Of a stretch of DNA of 64,000 nucleotides, positions 43,478-56,589 are shown piece after piece. Position 1 is the first letter of the stretch. Each line of letters begins with the position of its first letter. This DNA is from Xanthobacter sp. NM-59 (GTDB taxonomy: Bacteria > Pseudomonadota > Alphaproteobacteria > Rhizobiales > Xanthobacteraceae), in assembly GCF_021401125.1 (NCBI RefSeq), contig NZ_JACBFQ010000003.1:1-64000 (forward strand). The letters run 5' to 3'. The notes under the pieces were generated by a model. That model did no database searches. It was given only the letters and a program-made list of their open reading frames with translations, and was not told where the DNA came from. The position numbers and the translations under genes are program-made.

Positions 43478-44092
43478 TCACTGCTGCGGCAGCGGACCGG
43501 CGCGACCGATATTGAAGATCTGCACCCGGCGGTTGATGGCGGCATCGGGATGCTTGGCATCCTGCAGCGCCTCCTCACCGAGCCCCACGGCCTGAATGCG
43601 GCGCGGATCCACACGGAAAGTGGTGGTGAGCGCCTGGGCGATGGCGTCCGCCCGCTCCTGGCTCAGCTTCATATTGTATTCGCGGGTGCCAGTGGCATCC
43701 GTATTGCCGACCACCAGGAACTTGTAGCCGAGCAGCACGGGGTTGTGCATCGCGTCCGCGATGGAGCCGAGGGTCTGGTAGGACGACGGCTTCACCATCG
43801 CCGAGTTCAGATCGAACTCGATCTCCACATTGATCTGGGCCAGCTTGTCGAGCTGCAGCGCCAGCGGCGGGCGGCTCTCGGGCGGGCCCTGATACTGCAT
43901 GTGGGCCTTGGCGAGATCGCGCAGCGCTTCCACCGACACGCCGGGCACGTCATCCACCGAGGCGGTGAGGCCCTGAACGATCTCGGAATTGGGGGTGAAG
44001 GCCTGGGCCGCGGCCGGCGCGCTGGCGCCGAGGGCGAACACCGCCCCGGCGCACAGGGCGCTGAGCGCGAGGGTGATACGCGAGGCGATCAT
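43478..44092 (-). CDS. OmpA-like peptidoglycan-binding protein
   Basis: 204 residues with a signal peptide (ITLALSALCAGAVFALGASA, cleavage near AAAQA). The C-terminal OmpA domain has IEFDLNSAMVKPSSYQTLGS and GNTDATGTREYNMKLSQERA, including the Asp and Arg that bind diaminopimelate. No beta-barrel precedes it, so it is a periplasmic or secreted peptidoglycan-binding protein. It is read 30 bp downstream of the Cys-rich gene, likely in one transcript. Confidence 0.88.
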   Translation of the reverse strand: MIASRITLALSALCAGAVFALGASAPAAAQAFTPNSEIVQGLTASVDDVPGVSVEALRDLAKAHMQYQGPPESRPPLALQLDKLAQINVEIEFDLNSAMVKPSSYQTLGSIADAMHNPVLLGYKFLVVGNTDATGTREYNMKLSQERADAIAQALTTTFRVDPRRIQAVGLGEEALQDAKHPDAAINRRVQIFNIGRAGPLPQQ

Positions 44093-44124
44093 GGAGCCCG
44101 TCTCCTGCTTCTTAGCGGCGCGCA

Positions 44125-44541
44125 TCAGCGATAACCCGCATTGGTGAGGGCGGTGGTGCAGGTCTGGCTCACCACCTTGGAGGCCTCCAGGAGGCAGGAC
44201 ACGAGATTGCCGTCGCCGGGCACCACGCCGGAGCAGAACTCCGCGCGGTCGCGATCGCACGCCTTGTAGACGGCCTTTTGGGCCTCGGCGCGAGCCTCAG
44301 TCATCTGGCGGATGGATTCATGGTTGGCAGCGCAGGCCGGCGACAGATTCGCCTGATGCGTCACGAGGCACTGATAAATGGCGCCGTTGCCCAGATTGAG
44401 CCCACGGCAGTGGCGCATGATGTCTTCGCCACAATGCTTGGCCAGCAGGCCGGCGGCCTCGGCATAGCTCACCGTCTGCGCATGGGCCGACGCCGCCGGC
44501 AGCGCCATCAGCGCCGCCAGGACAAGTCCTGCGAACTTCAT
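44125..44541 (-). CDS. Secreted cysteine-rich repeat protein
   Basis: 138 residues: signal peptide MKFAGLVLAALMALPAASAH, then eight cysteines in repeated patterns (CGEDIMRHC, CLVTHQANLSPAC, CDRDRAEFC, CLLEASKVVSQTC). The spacing is that of the cysteine-rich repeat also found in Golgi apparatus protein 1, seen in many alphaproteobacterial periplasmic proteins. Four disulfides are likely. Function unknown. It precedes the OmpA-like gene. Confidence 0.82.
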   Translation of the reverse strand: MKFAGLVLAALMALPAASAHAQTVSYAEAAGLLAKHCGEDIMRHCRGLNLGNGAIYQCLVTHQANLSPACAANHESIRQMTEARAEAQKAVYKACDRDRAEFCSGVVPGDGNLVSCLLEASKVVSQTCTTALTNAGYR

Positions 44542-44644
44542 ACGTATCTCCCCCTCAGCCCGGGCCGTTGGGCGGCCCGACGCAGATTGACCATGACGGT
44601 GGGAGAACGGTCAACGCTGAAGATCGACCGGAAGCGAGAATGGA

Positions 44645-45997
44645 CTAATTCTGCCGGACGCAGGTTTCGGTCTCGATCTCTTCCCCGGCCGCGCCGACGA
44701 CGCCAAGGGGATCGGCCGCGAGTTCGAGATCGGTGGCGTCCACGGCGGTCGTGGCCACCGGCGCCTCTGCACCTGCGGAGCGGGATGGACGCAGCAGCAC
44801 ATGGCCGCAAATGGCCACCAGCGCCATGGCCGGCATCAAGGTGGTGAGCGCCGCCAGCGGCGAGGGAAACAGCACCGCCACCGCCGTGCCCAGGAAGCCG
44901 CCGCCGATCTGCATGAAGCCCATCAGCGCAGAGGCGGCGCCGGCGATGGCGGGAAAGCCGGCGAGCGCCGCCGTGGTGCAGCCGGGCAGCACCATGGCCA
45001 CCCCGCACGCCCACAGCCCGATGGGCCCCATCACCGTGAGGGTCGAAGGTTCAAGGACCCTGAGGCCGATGCCCAGGCCGCACGCCCCCGCCGTCACCAG
45101 CACCAGGCCAATGGGAATGAGGGCGGACGCGCTCATGGTCTTCAACAGCCGCCCCGCGATCAGGGTGCCGAACATGTAGGAGCCGGTCTGCGCCAGCATG
45201 GCGAGGCCAAACTGGGTGGGCGTGAGCCCCACCTGCTGGATCAGCACGAAGGGCAGCAGCGCGGCGAAGGTGTAGATGGCCCCGAGCCCACCCCCCAGTA
45301 CCAGGCTCGCCCGCATGAAGACGCGGTCGGACAGCAGGCGGGCATAGCTCTTGAGGATACCAACGGGCGACGCCAAGGACGGGTCCCGCCCGCGATTGGT
45401 CTCGGGCACGAAGAAGGAGAGCAGCGCCAGCAGCACCACGCCATAGATGGCCATGGCGACAAAGATCATGTGCCATCCGGCGGTGCCCAGGATGAGGCCG
45501 CCGAGGGTGGGCGACACCGCCGGCCCGATGGCCAGCATGGTGCCGATGAGGTTCATGATTCGCGCCGAGGTCTGGCCCGTATATTGATCACGGACGATGG
45601 CGCGGGAGATGGCGATGCCCGCCGCGCACCCCACGCCCTGCAGGCCGCGGCCGAGGATGAGCCAGCCCATGCTGGGTGCCCAGGTGGCCACCAGCGCGCC
45701 CAGCATGTAGACGCTGAAGAAACCCAGCGCCACCGGCCGCCGCCCGAAGGCATCGGACAGGGGCCCGCAGGCCAGCTGGGAGAAGGCGAAGCCCAGGAAG
45801 AACACCGTCAGGGTCAGCTTCACGGCCGCCGGCGTCGTGTCGAAGACGCTGACCAAAGTGGGCATGGCCGGGGTGTACATGGCGAGGCTGATGGGGCCGA
45901 GCATCACCATGAGCGCGCCGACCATGGCGACGCGCACTTCCGACATCATGGGCGCCGGCCCAGGGGATGAGGGCGCCTTGTACTCGGCAGGCTTCAT
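44645..45997 (-). CDS. MFS drug efflux transporter (Bcr/CflA type)
   Basis: 450 residues, 12 membrane helices. Motif A GPLSDAFGRRPVALG between helices 2 and 3, motif D-like DTTPAAVKLTLTVFFLGFAF, and ARGLQGVGCAA-like GRGLQGVGCAAGIAISRAIV in helix 4-5. It exports drugs in exchange for protons. The ATG at 45997 overlaps the marR stop (ATGA), so the pair is translated together. Confidence 0.9.
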   Translation of the reverse strand: MKPAEYKAPSSPGPAPMMSEVRVAMVGALMVMLGPISLAMYTPAMPTLVSVFDTTPAAVKLTLTVFFLGFAFSQLACGPLSDAFGRRPVALGFFSVYMLGALVATWAPSMGWLILGRGLQGVGCAAGIAISRAIVRDQYTGQTSARIMNLIGTMLAIGPAVSPTLGGLILGTAGWHMIFVAMAIYGVVLLALLSFFVPETNRGRDPSLASPVGILKSYARLLSDRVFMRASLVLGGGLGAIYTFAALLPFVLIQQVGLTPTQFGLAMLAQTGSYMFGTLIAGRLLKTMSASALIPIGLVLVTAGACGLGIGLRVLEPSTLTVMGPIGLWACGVAMVLPGCTTAALAGFPAIAGAASALMGFMQIGGGFLGTAVAVLFPSPLAALTTLMPAMALVAICGHVLLRPSRSAGAEAPVATTAVDATDLELAADPLGVVGAAGEEIETETCVRQN

Positions 45998-46464
45998 TTT
46001 TCGTCTTTGTCCCCGTCGTCGCGGCAATCCTCCTCGCGGCAGCGCGCGAGATTGTCGCGGATCTGCACCAGAAAGTCCCTCAGGCGGGTCTGATCGGCCG
46101 CGGAGAAGCCGGCGAGAGCCTCCCCCCGCGCCACCGCCGCCGCAGACTGGACGCCGGCCAGGAAAGGCTGCGCCTCCGCCGTGAGCCGCACGATCTTGGC
46201 CCGCCGATCCCGCGGATCGGTCTCCCGCGCCACCAGCCCCCGGCTTTCGAGCGCGTCGAGGAAGCCCACCAGCGTCATGGGCTCCACGTTCATCTTCACT
46301 GCCAGGGCACTCTGCCGCAGGCCCGGATGCTGGTTCACATAAGCGAGCGTGCGCGCCTCGCCGGCCGTGAGGCCAAGGCCGGCCTGGGTGAAGGCACGAT
46401 CAATGCGGGCGCGGTAGAGCCGCGCCGCATCCACGAGAAGAAAGCCAAGAGGAGTTTCTGCCAT
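45994..46464 (-). CDS. MarR family transcriptional regulator
   Basis: 156 residues, winged helix-turn-helix dimer. LTAGEARTLAYVNQHPGLRQ and MTLVGFLDALESRGLVARET and DPRDRRAKIVRLTAEA (wing) are typical. It probably represses itself and the downstream efflux gene; a 13-bp palindrome sits just upstream. The inducing ligand is unknown. Confidence 0.9.
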   Translation of the reverse strand: MAETPLGFLLVDAARLYRARIDRAFTQAGLGLTAGEARTLAYVNQHPGLRQSALAVKMNVEPMTLVGFLDALESRGLVARETDPRDRRAKIVRLTAEAQPFLAGVQSAAAVARGEALAGFSAADQTRLRDFLVQIRDNLARCREEDCRDDGDKDEK

Positions 46465-46482
46465 ATCACGCCAACCATATAA

Positions 46483-46495
46483 TAAGGTAACCTTA
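46483..46495 (-). promoter_or_regulatory. Candidate MarR operator
   Basis: TAAGGTAACCTTA, a perfect 6+1+6 inverted repeat, 18 bp upstream of the marR ATG in an AT-rich stretch. Size and place suit a MarR dimer. Confidence 0.5.
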
Positions 46496-46587
46496 GCTTC
46501 AATGCCCTTCACCCGCGCGCGACACGATTCGTGTTGCGCCCACCGCCACGCGACCTATGTGTGAGGGGCCCCTTTTGGAGAGTGCCC

Positions 46588-47694
46588 ATGCCCTGGTCGG
46601 TGACCATCGGACGCCTCGGCGAGACCGCCATCCGCATCCATGTGACCTTTCTTCTGTTCCTGGTGTGGATCTGGGCCGCCTATTACCGGACCGGCGGCGC
46701 CGATGCGGCCTGGCAGGGCGTACTATTCGTCGCCCTGCTGTTCGCCTGCGTGCTGCTGCACGAGCTGGGGCACGTCTTCGCGGCCCGTCACTATGGCGTG
46801 AAGACACCTGACATCACCCTGTGGCCGTTCGGAGGCATCGCCAGCCTGGAACGCATGCCAGAAAAGCCTTCCGAAGAGCTGGTGGTGGCCATTGCCGGGC
46901 CGCTGGTGAATGTGGCCATCGCCGCCGTCCTGCTGCTCATCCTGGGCGCCGGGCTGAATGTGGATGACCTGTCCAAGATCGAGGACCCGGGCACCTCCAT
47001 GCTGGTGAAGCTGGCGGGCGCGAACATCTTCCTGGTGGTGTTCAACCTCATCCCCGCTTTTCCCATGGATGGCGGGCGGGTGCTGCGCGCGCTGCTGGCC
47101 ATGAATATGGGCTTCGGCCGCGCCACGGCGGTGGCGGCCTCCATCGGCCAGGCCATCGCCATCGGCCTGGGGCTGGCGGGCATTTTCTTCAATCCCATGC
47201 TGATGATTATCGGCGTGTTCGTGTTCCTGGCCGCGTCGGGCGAGGCGGGACAGGTGCAGCTCAAGGAGGCCTCGCGCGGGCTGTGCGTGGCCGATGCCAT
47301 GATCACCCACTTCGAGACGCTGGGGCCCAGCGCCACCGTGGACGACGCCGCCGACGCCCTCATCCGCACCACACAGCGGGAATTCCCGGTGGTGGACGGG
47401 GCCGGCCACCTGCGCGGCGTGCTCACCCGCGACGCCATGATCCGCGCCATGAAGGACGAGGGCCCGCAGACGCCGGTGATCCAGGTGATGCAGCCCAATG
47501 TGCCCACCGTAGACGCGCGCGCCCGGCTGGACGCCGCCCTCAAGCTCATCACCAGCGAGCAGGTGCCCGCCGTGGGCGTGGTGGACGGAACCGGCCGCCT
47601 CGTCGGCCTGCTGACGCCGGAAAACGTGGGCGAGCTGATGATGCTCCACGCCGCCCGCCCCGATCGCGGCATGGGGTTCCACCGCGCCGCCTGA
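46588..47694 (+). CDS. Site-2 protease (M50) with two CBS domains
   Basis: 368 residues. Zinc site HELGHVFAARHYG near residues 58-70 and NLIPAFPMDGGRVLRAL near 155-171 (third ligand Asp), both within membrane helices. The cytoplasmic half holds two CBS domains (VADAMITHFETLGPSATVDD; VMQPNVPTVDARARLDAALK) that may sense adenine nucleotides. It belongs to the SpoIVFB-like group that cleaves membrane-bound proteins. ATG 46588 fits the family start (MPWSVTIGRLGETAIRIH). Confidence 0.92.
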   Translation: MPWSVTIGRLGETAIRIHVTFLLFLVWIWAAYYRTGGADAAWQGVLFVALLFACVLLHELGHVFAARHYGVKTPDITLWPFGGIASLERMPEKPSEELVVAIAGPLVNVAIAAVLLLILGAGLNVDDLSKIEDPGTSMLVKLAGANIFLVVFNLIPAFPMDGGRVLRALLAMNMGFGRATAVAASIGQAIAIGLGLAGIFFNPMLMIIGVFVFLAASGEAGQVQLKEASRGLCVADAMITHFETLGPSATVDDAADALIRTTQREFPVVDGAGHLRGVLTRDAMIRAMKDEGPQTPVIQVMQPNVPTVDARARLDAALKLITSEQVPAVGVVDGTGRLVGLLTPENVGELMMLHAARPDRGMGFHRAA

Positions 47695-47905
47695 TCGGCA
47701 GCCGAAAGGCGCCGCCCTCCGGGAACACGCGCTCCCGCGCGCGGCGCCGCGCGCGTCATGCACAATCACCAAGATCGAAAGAACATGGGAAGGCCCCGGC
47801 GCCGGTCATATGCCGTGAGGGGCGGCTTTCATTCGCCTATGAAGACGAAAACGCCATGTCATCCGATCGGATTTCGCACGATCGCGAATAGGATTTATTC
47901 GATCC

Positions 47906-48841
47906 ATGGATATATACTTCGTCCTGCACGTTGTCGGGCCCGTCTTCCTGCTCCTTGGCCTTGGATATTTCGCGGGACGACAGAAACAGTTCAGCGGCGA
48001 GCAGATGCGCGGCCTCACGACCCTCGTGCTGCGCTATGCCATGCCCGCCGCCCTGTTCCTCGGCATGGCCCAATTCGATCGCGAGCTACTGCTGCGCCAG
48101 GGCCCGCTGGTGCTCATCATGCTGCTGTTCTACAGCGGCTTTTTCGTTCTGGGCTACACCCTGCTGCGCGCGGCGAGGCAGCCGGCGATGGACGCCGCGC
48201 TGCTCTCTTATGCCGGCACCTCCAAGGCGGCGACGGTCTACGGCCTCCTGGTGCTCACCCAGCTCTTCGGCGCGGATCTGGGGCGGGCCATGGTCGGCCT
48301 CAGCGCGCTGATCATGAACCTCACCCAGCTGTCCCTGGCCATCTACCTGTTCAAGAGCGCGGGCACGGGCGAAGCCCCCTCCATCCTTGCGACCTTGCGC
48401 AAGACCCTGGTGGATCCGCTGGTGATCGCGCCGTTTCTTGGTGCCGTCATCGCCCTCAGCGGCTTCACGCTGCCGGCCGTCATCAGCGACATCATGGAGC
48501 CCCTGGCCGAAACGGCCGGCCCGGTCGCCATCTTCGCGGCGGGCTTGGCCATGGCCACGTTCCGGCTGCATCTCGGCTCGCGCGCGGTGGTGCTCGCCGT
48601 GCTCAACAGCCTTGTCGTGATGCCGGCGCTGTTCTTCGTGCTGCTGAAGCTGTTCGGGCTCTCCGGGCCGGTGCCCCAGGCCGCCTTCGTGGTCTGCCTG
48701 CTGCCGATCGCGTCGAAGGCGCTGCTCTTCTCCGAGACCTATGAGGAAGAGGAAGGCCCTGTGGCCTCCATCCTCCTCATCACCTCGCTGGCCCTGTTCA
48801 TCACCATCCCGCTCGGGATCTGGCTGACGAGCTTCCTCTAG
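47906..48841 (+). CDS. AEC family transporter
   Basis: 311 residues, about ten membrane helices in two inverted halves. VVGPVFLLLGLGYFAGR at the start and LLSYAGTSKAATVYGLLVLT in the middle fit the auxin-efflux-carrier/malate permease family. It probably exports or imports organic acids. Confidence 0.85.
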   Translation: MDIYFVLHVVGPVFLLLGLGYFAGRQKQFSGEQMRGLTTLVLRYAMPAALFLGMAQFDRELLLRQGPLVLIMLLFYSGFFVLGYTLLRAARQPAMDAALLSYAGTSKAATVYGLLVLTQLFGADLGRAMVGLSALIMNLTQLSLAIYLFKSAGTGEAPSILATLRKTLVDPLVIAPFLGAVIALSGFTLPAVISDIMEPLAETAGPVAIFAAGLAMATFRLHLGSRAVVLAVLNSLVVMPALFFVLLKLFGLSGPVPQAAFVVCLLPIASKALLFSETYEEEEGPVASILLITSLALFITIPLGIWLTSFL

Positions 48842-48862
48842 CTTCGCCGCCGGCGGAGGCGC

Positions 48863-49603
48863 TCAGGTCCGCTGCGCCACCATGAAGTAGTTCACGTCCA
48901 GATCGTCCGAGAGCTTGAACTCCCGCGTCAGCGGATTGTAGACGAGCCCCGCCTTTTCGCTGGGCGCATAGCCGGCGGCGGCAAGTGTCGCCTCCAGCTC
49001 GTCGGGGGTGATGAACTTCTCCCAATGGTGGGTGCCCGGCGGCAGCCAGCGCAGCACATATTCCGCGCCCACGATGGCGAGAGCAAAGCTCTTGGCCGTG
49101 CGGTTCAAGGTGGAGAGGACGAGCACGCCCCCGTCCTCCACCAATTGCCCGACGGTGCGCACGAACAGGCCCACATCGGCCACGTGCTCCACCACCTCCA
49201 GCGCCACCACCGCATTGAAGCGCGAGCCGCGGGCGGCCAGCTCCTCCGCGGTGGACGGCAGGTATTCGATGTCGAGCCCCGAGGCGCGGCCATGGGCGCG
49301 CGCCACCTCGATATTGCCGGGGGCAGGGTCGACGCCGGTCACCTGGGCGCCCATGCGCGCCAAAGGCTCGCTGAGCAGCCCACCGCCGCAGCCGATATCG
49401 AGCACGCGCAGGCCGTGGAGCGGGCGCAGCGCCTTCTCATCCCGGCCGAAATGGCGCACCAGCGCGCCGCGCAGGAAAGCGAGGCGCGCCGGGTTCATGG
49501 CGTGGAGCGGGGCCATCTTGCCCTTCTCGTTCCACCACTCCGCGCCGAGCGCTTCAAAGCGGGCGACCTCTTCCGGATCGACCGTGGCCTGGGTCAGCGG
49601 CAT
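48863..49603 (-). CDS. ubiG: Ubiquinone biosynthesis O-methyltransferase
   Basis: 246 residues. It begins with VARFEALGAEWWNEKGKMAP and LHAMNPARL, the UbiG signature; SAM-binding VLDIGCGGGLLSEPLARMGA near residues 68-87; EVVEHVADV and LSTLNRT follow. It carries out both O-methylations in ubiquinone synthesis. ATG 49603 is the family start. Confidence 0.95.
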   Translation of the reverse strand: MPLTQATVDPEEVARFEALGAEWWNEKGKMAPLHAMNPARLAFLRGALVRHFGRDEKALRPLHGLRVLDIGCGGGLLSEPLARMGAQVTGVDPAPGNIEVARAHGRASGLDIEYLPSTAEELAARGSRFNAVVALEVVEHVADVGLFVRTVGQLVEDGGVLVLSTLNRTAKSFALAIVGAEYVLRWLPPGTHHWEKFITPDELEATLAAAGYAPSEKAGLVYNPLTREFKLSDDLDVNYFMVAQRT

Positions 49604-49832
49604 TTTCGGCCTCCTTCTCGCGATCGGGGCGGGCTCATGCCCGTGAGCTTTAAGCAGGGAGCGCGCCCGCCACAAGGCCGCCGGAACGAAACGCGACGCA
49701 GCGCCGCGACCTGATTCGCACGCTCTTTGTCGCCCGTTCGTTCTCCATCGGGTCATCCACACCTTTCGCCCTCGCCCTTCCGACCCAATATGATACACAC
49801 CCCCCAGAGCCGAGCCGACGAAGTCGAAACCG

Positions 49833-53108
<3,276 letters not shown>

Positions 53109-53156
53109 CGGCCGCGCCGGCAGCACATCGGAGCCGAGAGCGCACCCCGAAAAAGG

Positions 53157-53561
53157 GTGACCGCTCCCGGCGCCGACCATGATGGGATATCGGTTCGCGT
53201 GAGGAAAACGCGGTCACGAGACGCATCACGCAGCGGGCGCGAGGGCCCCGATCGCGCCGGCGGGGAGGACTCGGCCGCGCGCGACGCCGAGGATGGGCCC
53301 GGCCGGCAGCGGCTGGATCGCTGGATCTGGCACGCCCGAATGGTGCGCAGTCGCACCGATGCCGCCGATCTCATCCGCGCCGGCCATGTCCGCCTGGATG
53401 GAACGCGCGTGAATTCGCCCGCCCAGCCGGTGCGGGCGGGCAATGTCTTGACCATCGCCCTGAACGCCCGCGTCAGGGTGCTGCGCGTGTTGAGCTTTTC
53501 TGAACGGCGCGGAGATGCTACATCAGCTTCCGCGCTTTTCGAAGAAATCACCGAAAAATAA
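53157..53561 (+). CDS. S4 domain RNA-binding protein (Hsp15-like)
   Basis: 134 residues from a GTG. The S4 domain spans about 50-105: [40 protein letters not shown]. Hsp15 relatives bind stalled large subunits carrying nascent chains. The first 50 residues are basic and poorly conserved, and part of them is encoded by a fragment of the dispersed repeat (53176-53215). 48 bp after the helicase stop. Confidence 0.85.
   Translation: MTAPGADHDGISVRVRKTRSRDASRSGREGPDRAGGEDSAARDAEDGPGRQRLDRWIWHARMVRSRTDAADLIRAGHVRLDGTRVNSPAQPVRAGNVLTIALNARVRVLRVLSFSERRGDATSASALFEEITEK
53176..53215 (+). repeat. Fragment of the dispersed intergenic element
   Basis: CATGATGGGATATCGGTTCG-CGTGAGGAAAACGCGGTCACG keeps the GGTTCGCGTGA-GAAAACGC core of the other copies. 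Unusually it lies inside the S4 reading frame. Confidence 0.4.
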
Positions 53562-53641
53562 AGTGCAATAATATGGCGCGGCAACCGCGCGCTTGCACCC
53601 ATCAGGCGGGTGCGCTACGCGAGGTCGCGAAAGGGATTACC

Positions 53642-53977
53642 ATGGCTTACGTCGTCACCGAGAACTGCATCCGCTGCAAGTATACGGATTGTGTCGCCGT
53701 GTGCCCCGTGGATTGCTTCTACGAGGGCGCCAACATGCTCGTCATCCATCCGGATGAGTGCATCGATTGCGGGGTGTGCGAGCCCGAATGCCCGGCCGAG
53801 GCCATCAAGCCCGATTCCGAGCCCGGGCTGGAGAAGTGGGCGGCCCTAAACGCCGAATACGCCCAGGTGTGGCCCAACATCACCATCAAGCGCGACGCCC
53901 TGCCGGACGCGAAGGAATGGGACGGCAAGCCCGGCAAGGAGCCCATGTTCTCCGCCGAGCCCGGCACCGGCGACTGA
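53642..53977 (+). CDS. fdxA: Ferredoxin FdxA (7Fe type)
   Basis: 111 residues. Cysteines at 9, 17 and 50 suit a 3Fe-4S cluster and 21, 40, 43 and 46 a 4Fe-4S cluster ([31 protein letters not shown]). Cytoplasmic electron carrier common to alphaproteobacteria. The frame opens at 53573, but ATG 53642 follows a ribosome site (AAAGGG) and is the family start. Confidence 0.95.
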   Translation: MAYVVTENCIRCKYTDCVAVCPVDCFYEGANMLVIHPDECIDCGVCEPECPAEAIKPDSEPGLEKWAALNAEYAQVWPNITIKRDALPDAKEWDGKPGKEPMFSAEPGTGD

Positions 53978-54135
53978 GCCTTCCCTCCGGATCTTCTTGC
54001 AGCGAAGGGCGGCCCCTGCGGCCCGCCCCGGCGGCTTGGACGGCGCTCCCATCGGCTGGTGCTGCTCAACCTTGAGCGAAGGATCAAGGCGGACACTGTT
54101 CGCCTGGGCGGCTGCGGTGACAGTATTTGCAGCGT

Positions 54136-56015
<1,880 letters not shown>

Positions 56016-56058
56016 CCACGGAAGGCGTCCTTCGAGGGCACAGCCGCAAGCCAGCCAC

Positions 56059-56529
56059 TCAGGGCAACTGCTTGAGCTGCTCATACTGAGATACCACCAC
56101 ATGCCCCTCGGCATCCAGCCAGGCGCGGCCGTATTTCGCTTTCACCAGGGTGTCGACCGGCTGATAGATGGTGCCGCCCAAGGGGGGCTGCGCGCCCGGC
56201 CTCAAGCATGGCACGTCCAGTGCCACCGCCATGCCCGGCCGGAAGGCGGCACCGCGCTCCACCTTTCGCACCACGCCCTTCACCCGGCATGCGCCATAGC
56301 CGCCGGCCGGGGTGGTCACGGTCTGCACCCGCAGCACGATGACGCTCACCGCATCGCGCCGCGCATTCTCATAGACATAGGGCGGCATCAACGCCGCCGC
56401 CGGGCCGGCCGCGACGACAACGGCGAACGCCAGCGCGGCCTTAAGGCCCCCGCGCGCACCCGCCCGCCGCCGGGCCGGAAAGAGCCCGCCACCGCCAGCC
56501 ATGCGCGCTTGTGAAAATCCCTCGCCCAT
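56059..56529 (-). CDS. Small secreted protein of unknown function
   Basis: 156 residues from ATG 56529. The basic start and hydrophobic stretch GLKAALAFAVVVAAGPAAAL form a signal peptide; the mature part has ARRDAVSVIVLRVQTVTTPA, two cysteines (GACRV, VPCLRPG) and GTIYQPVDTLVKAKYGRAWL. No family recognised. It lies between the CRISPR leader and prfC and is divergent from prfC by 60 bp. Confidence 0.7.
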   Translation of the reverse strand: MGEGFSQARMAGGGGLFPARRRAGARGGLKAALAFAVVVAAGPAAALMPPYVYENARRDAVSVIVLRVQTVTTPAGGYGACRVKGVVRKVERGAAFRPGMAVALDVPCLRPGAQPPLGGTIYQPVDTLVKAKYGRAWLDAEGHVVVSQYEQLKQLP

Positions 56530-56589
56530 CGGCCCGTCTCCCTCGCGTTCACCGTTTATCGCCGCGCGGTTTCGCACTATATAGCCGCC

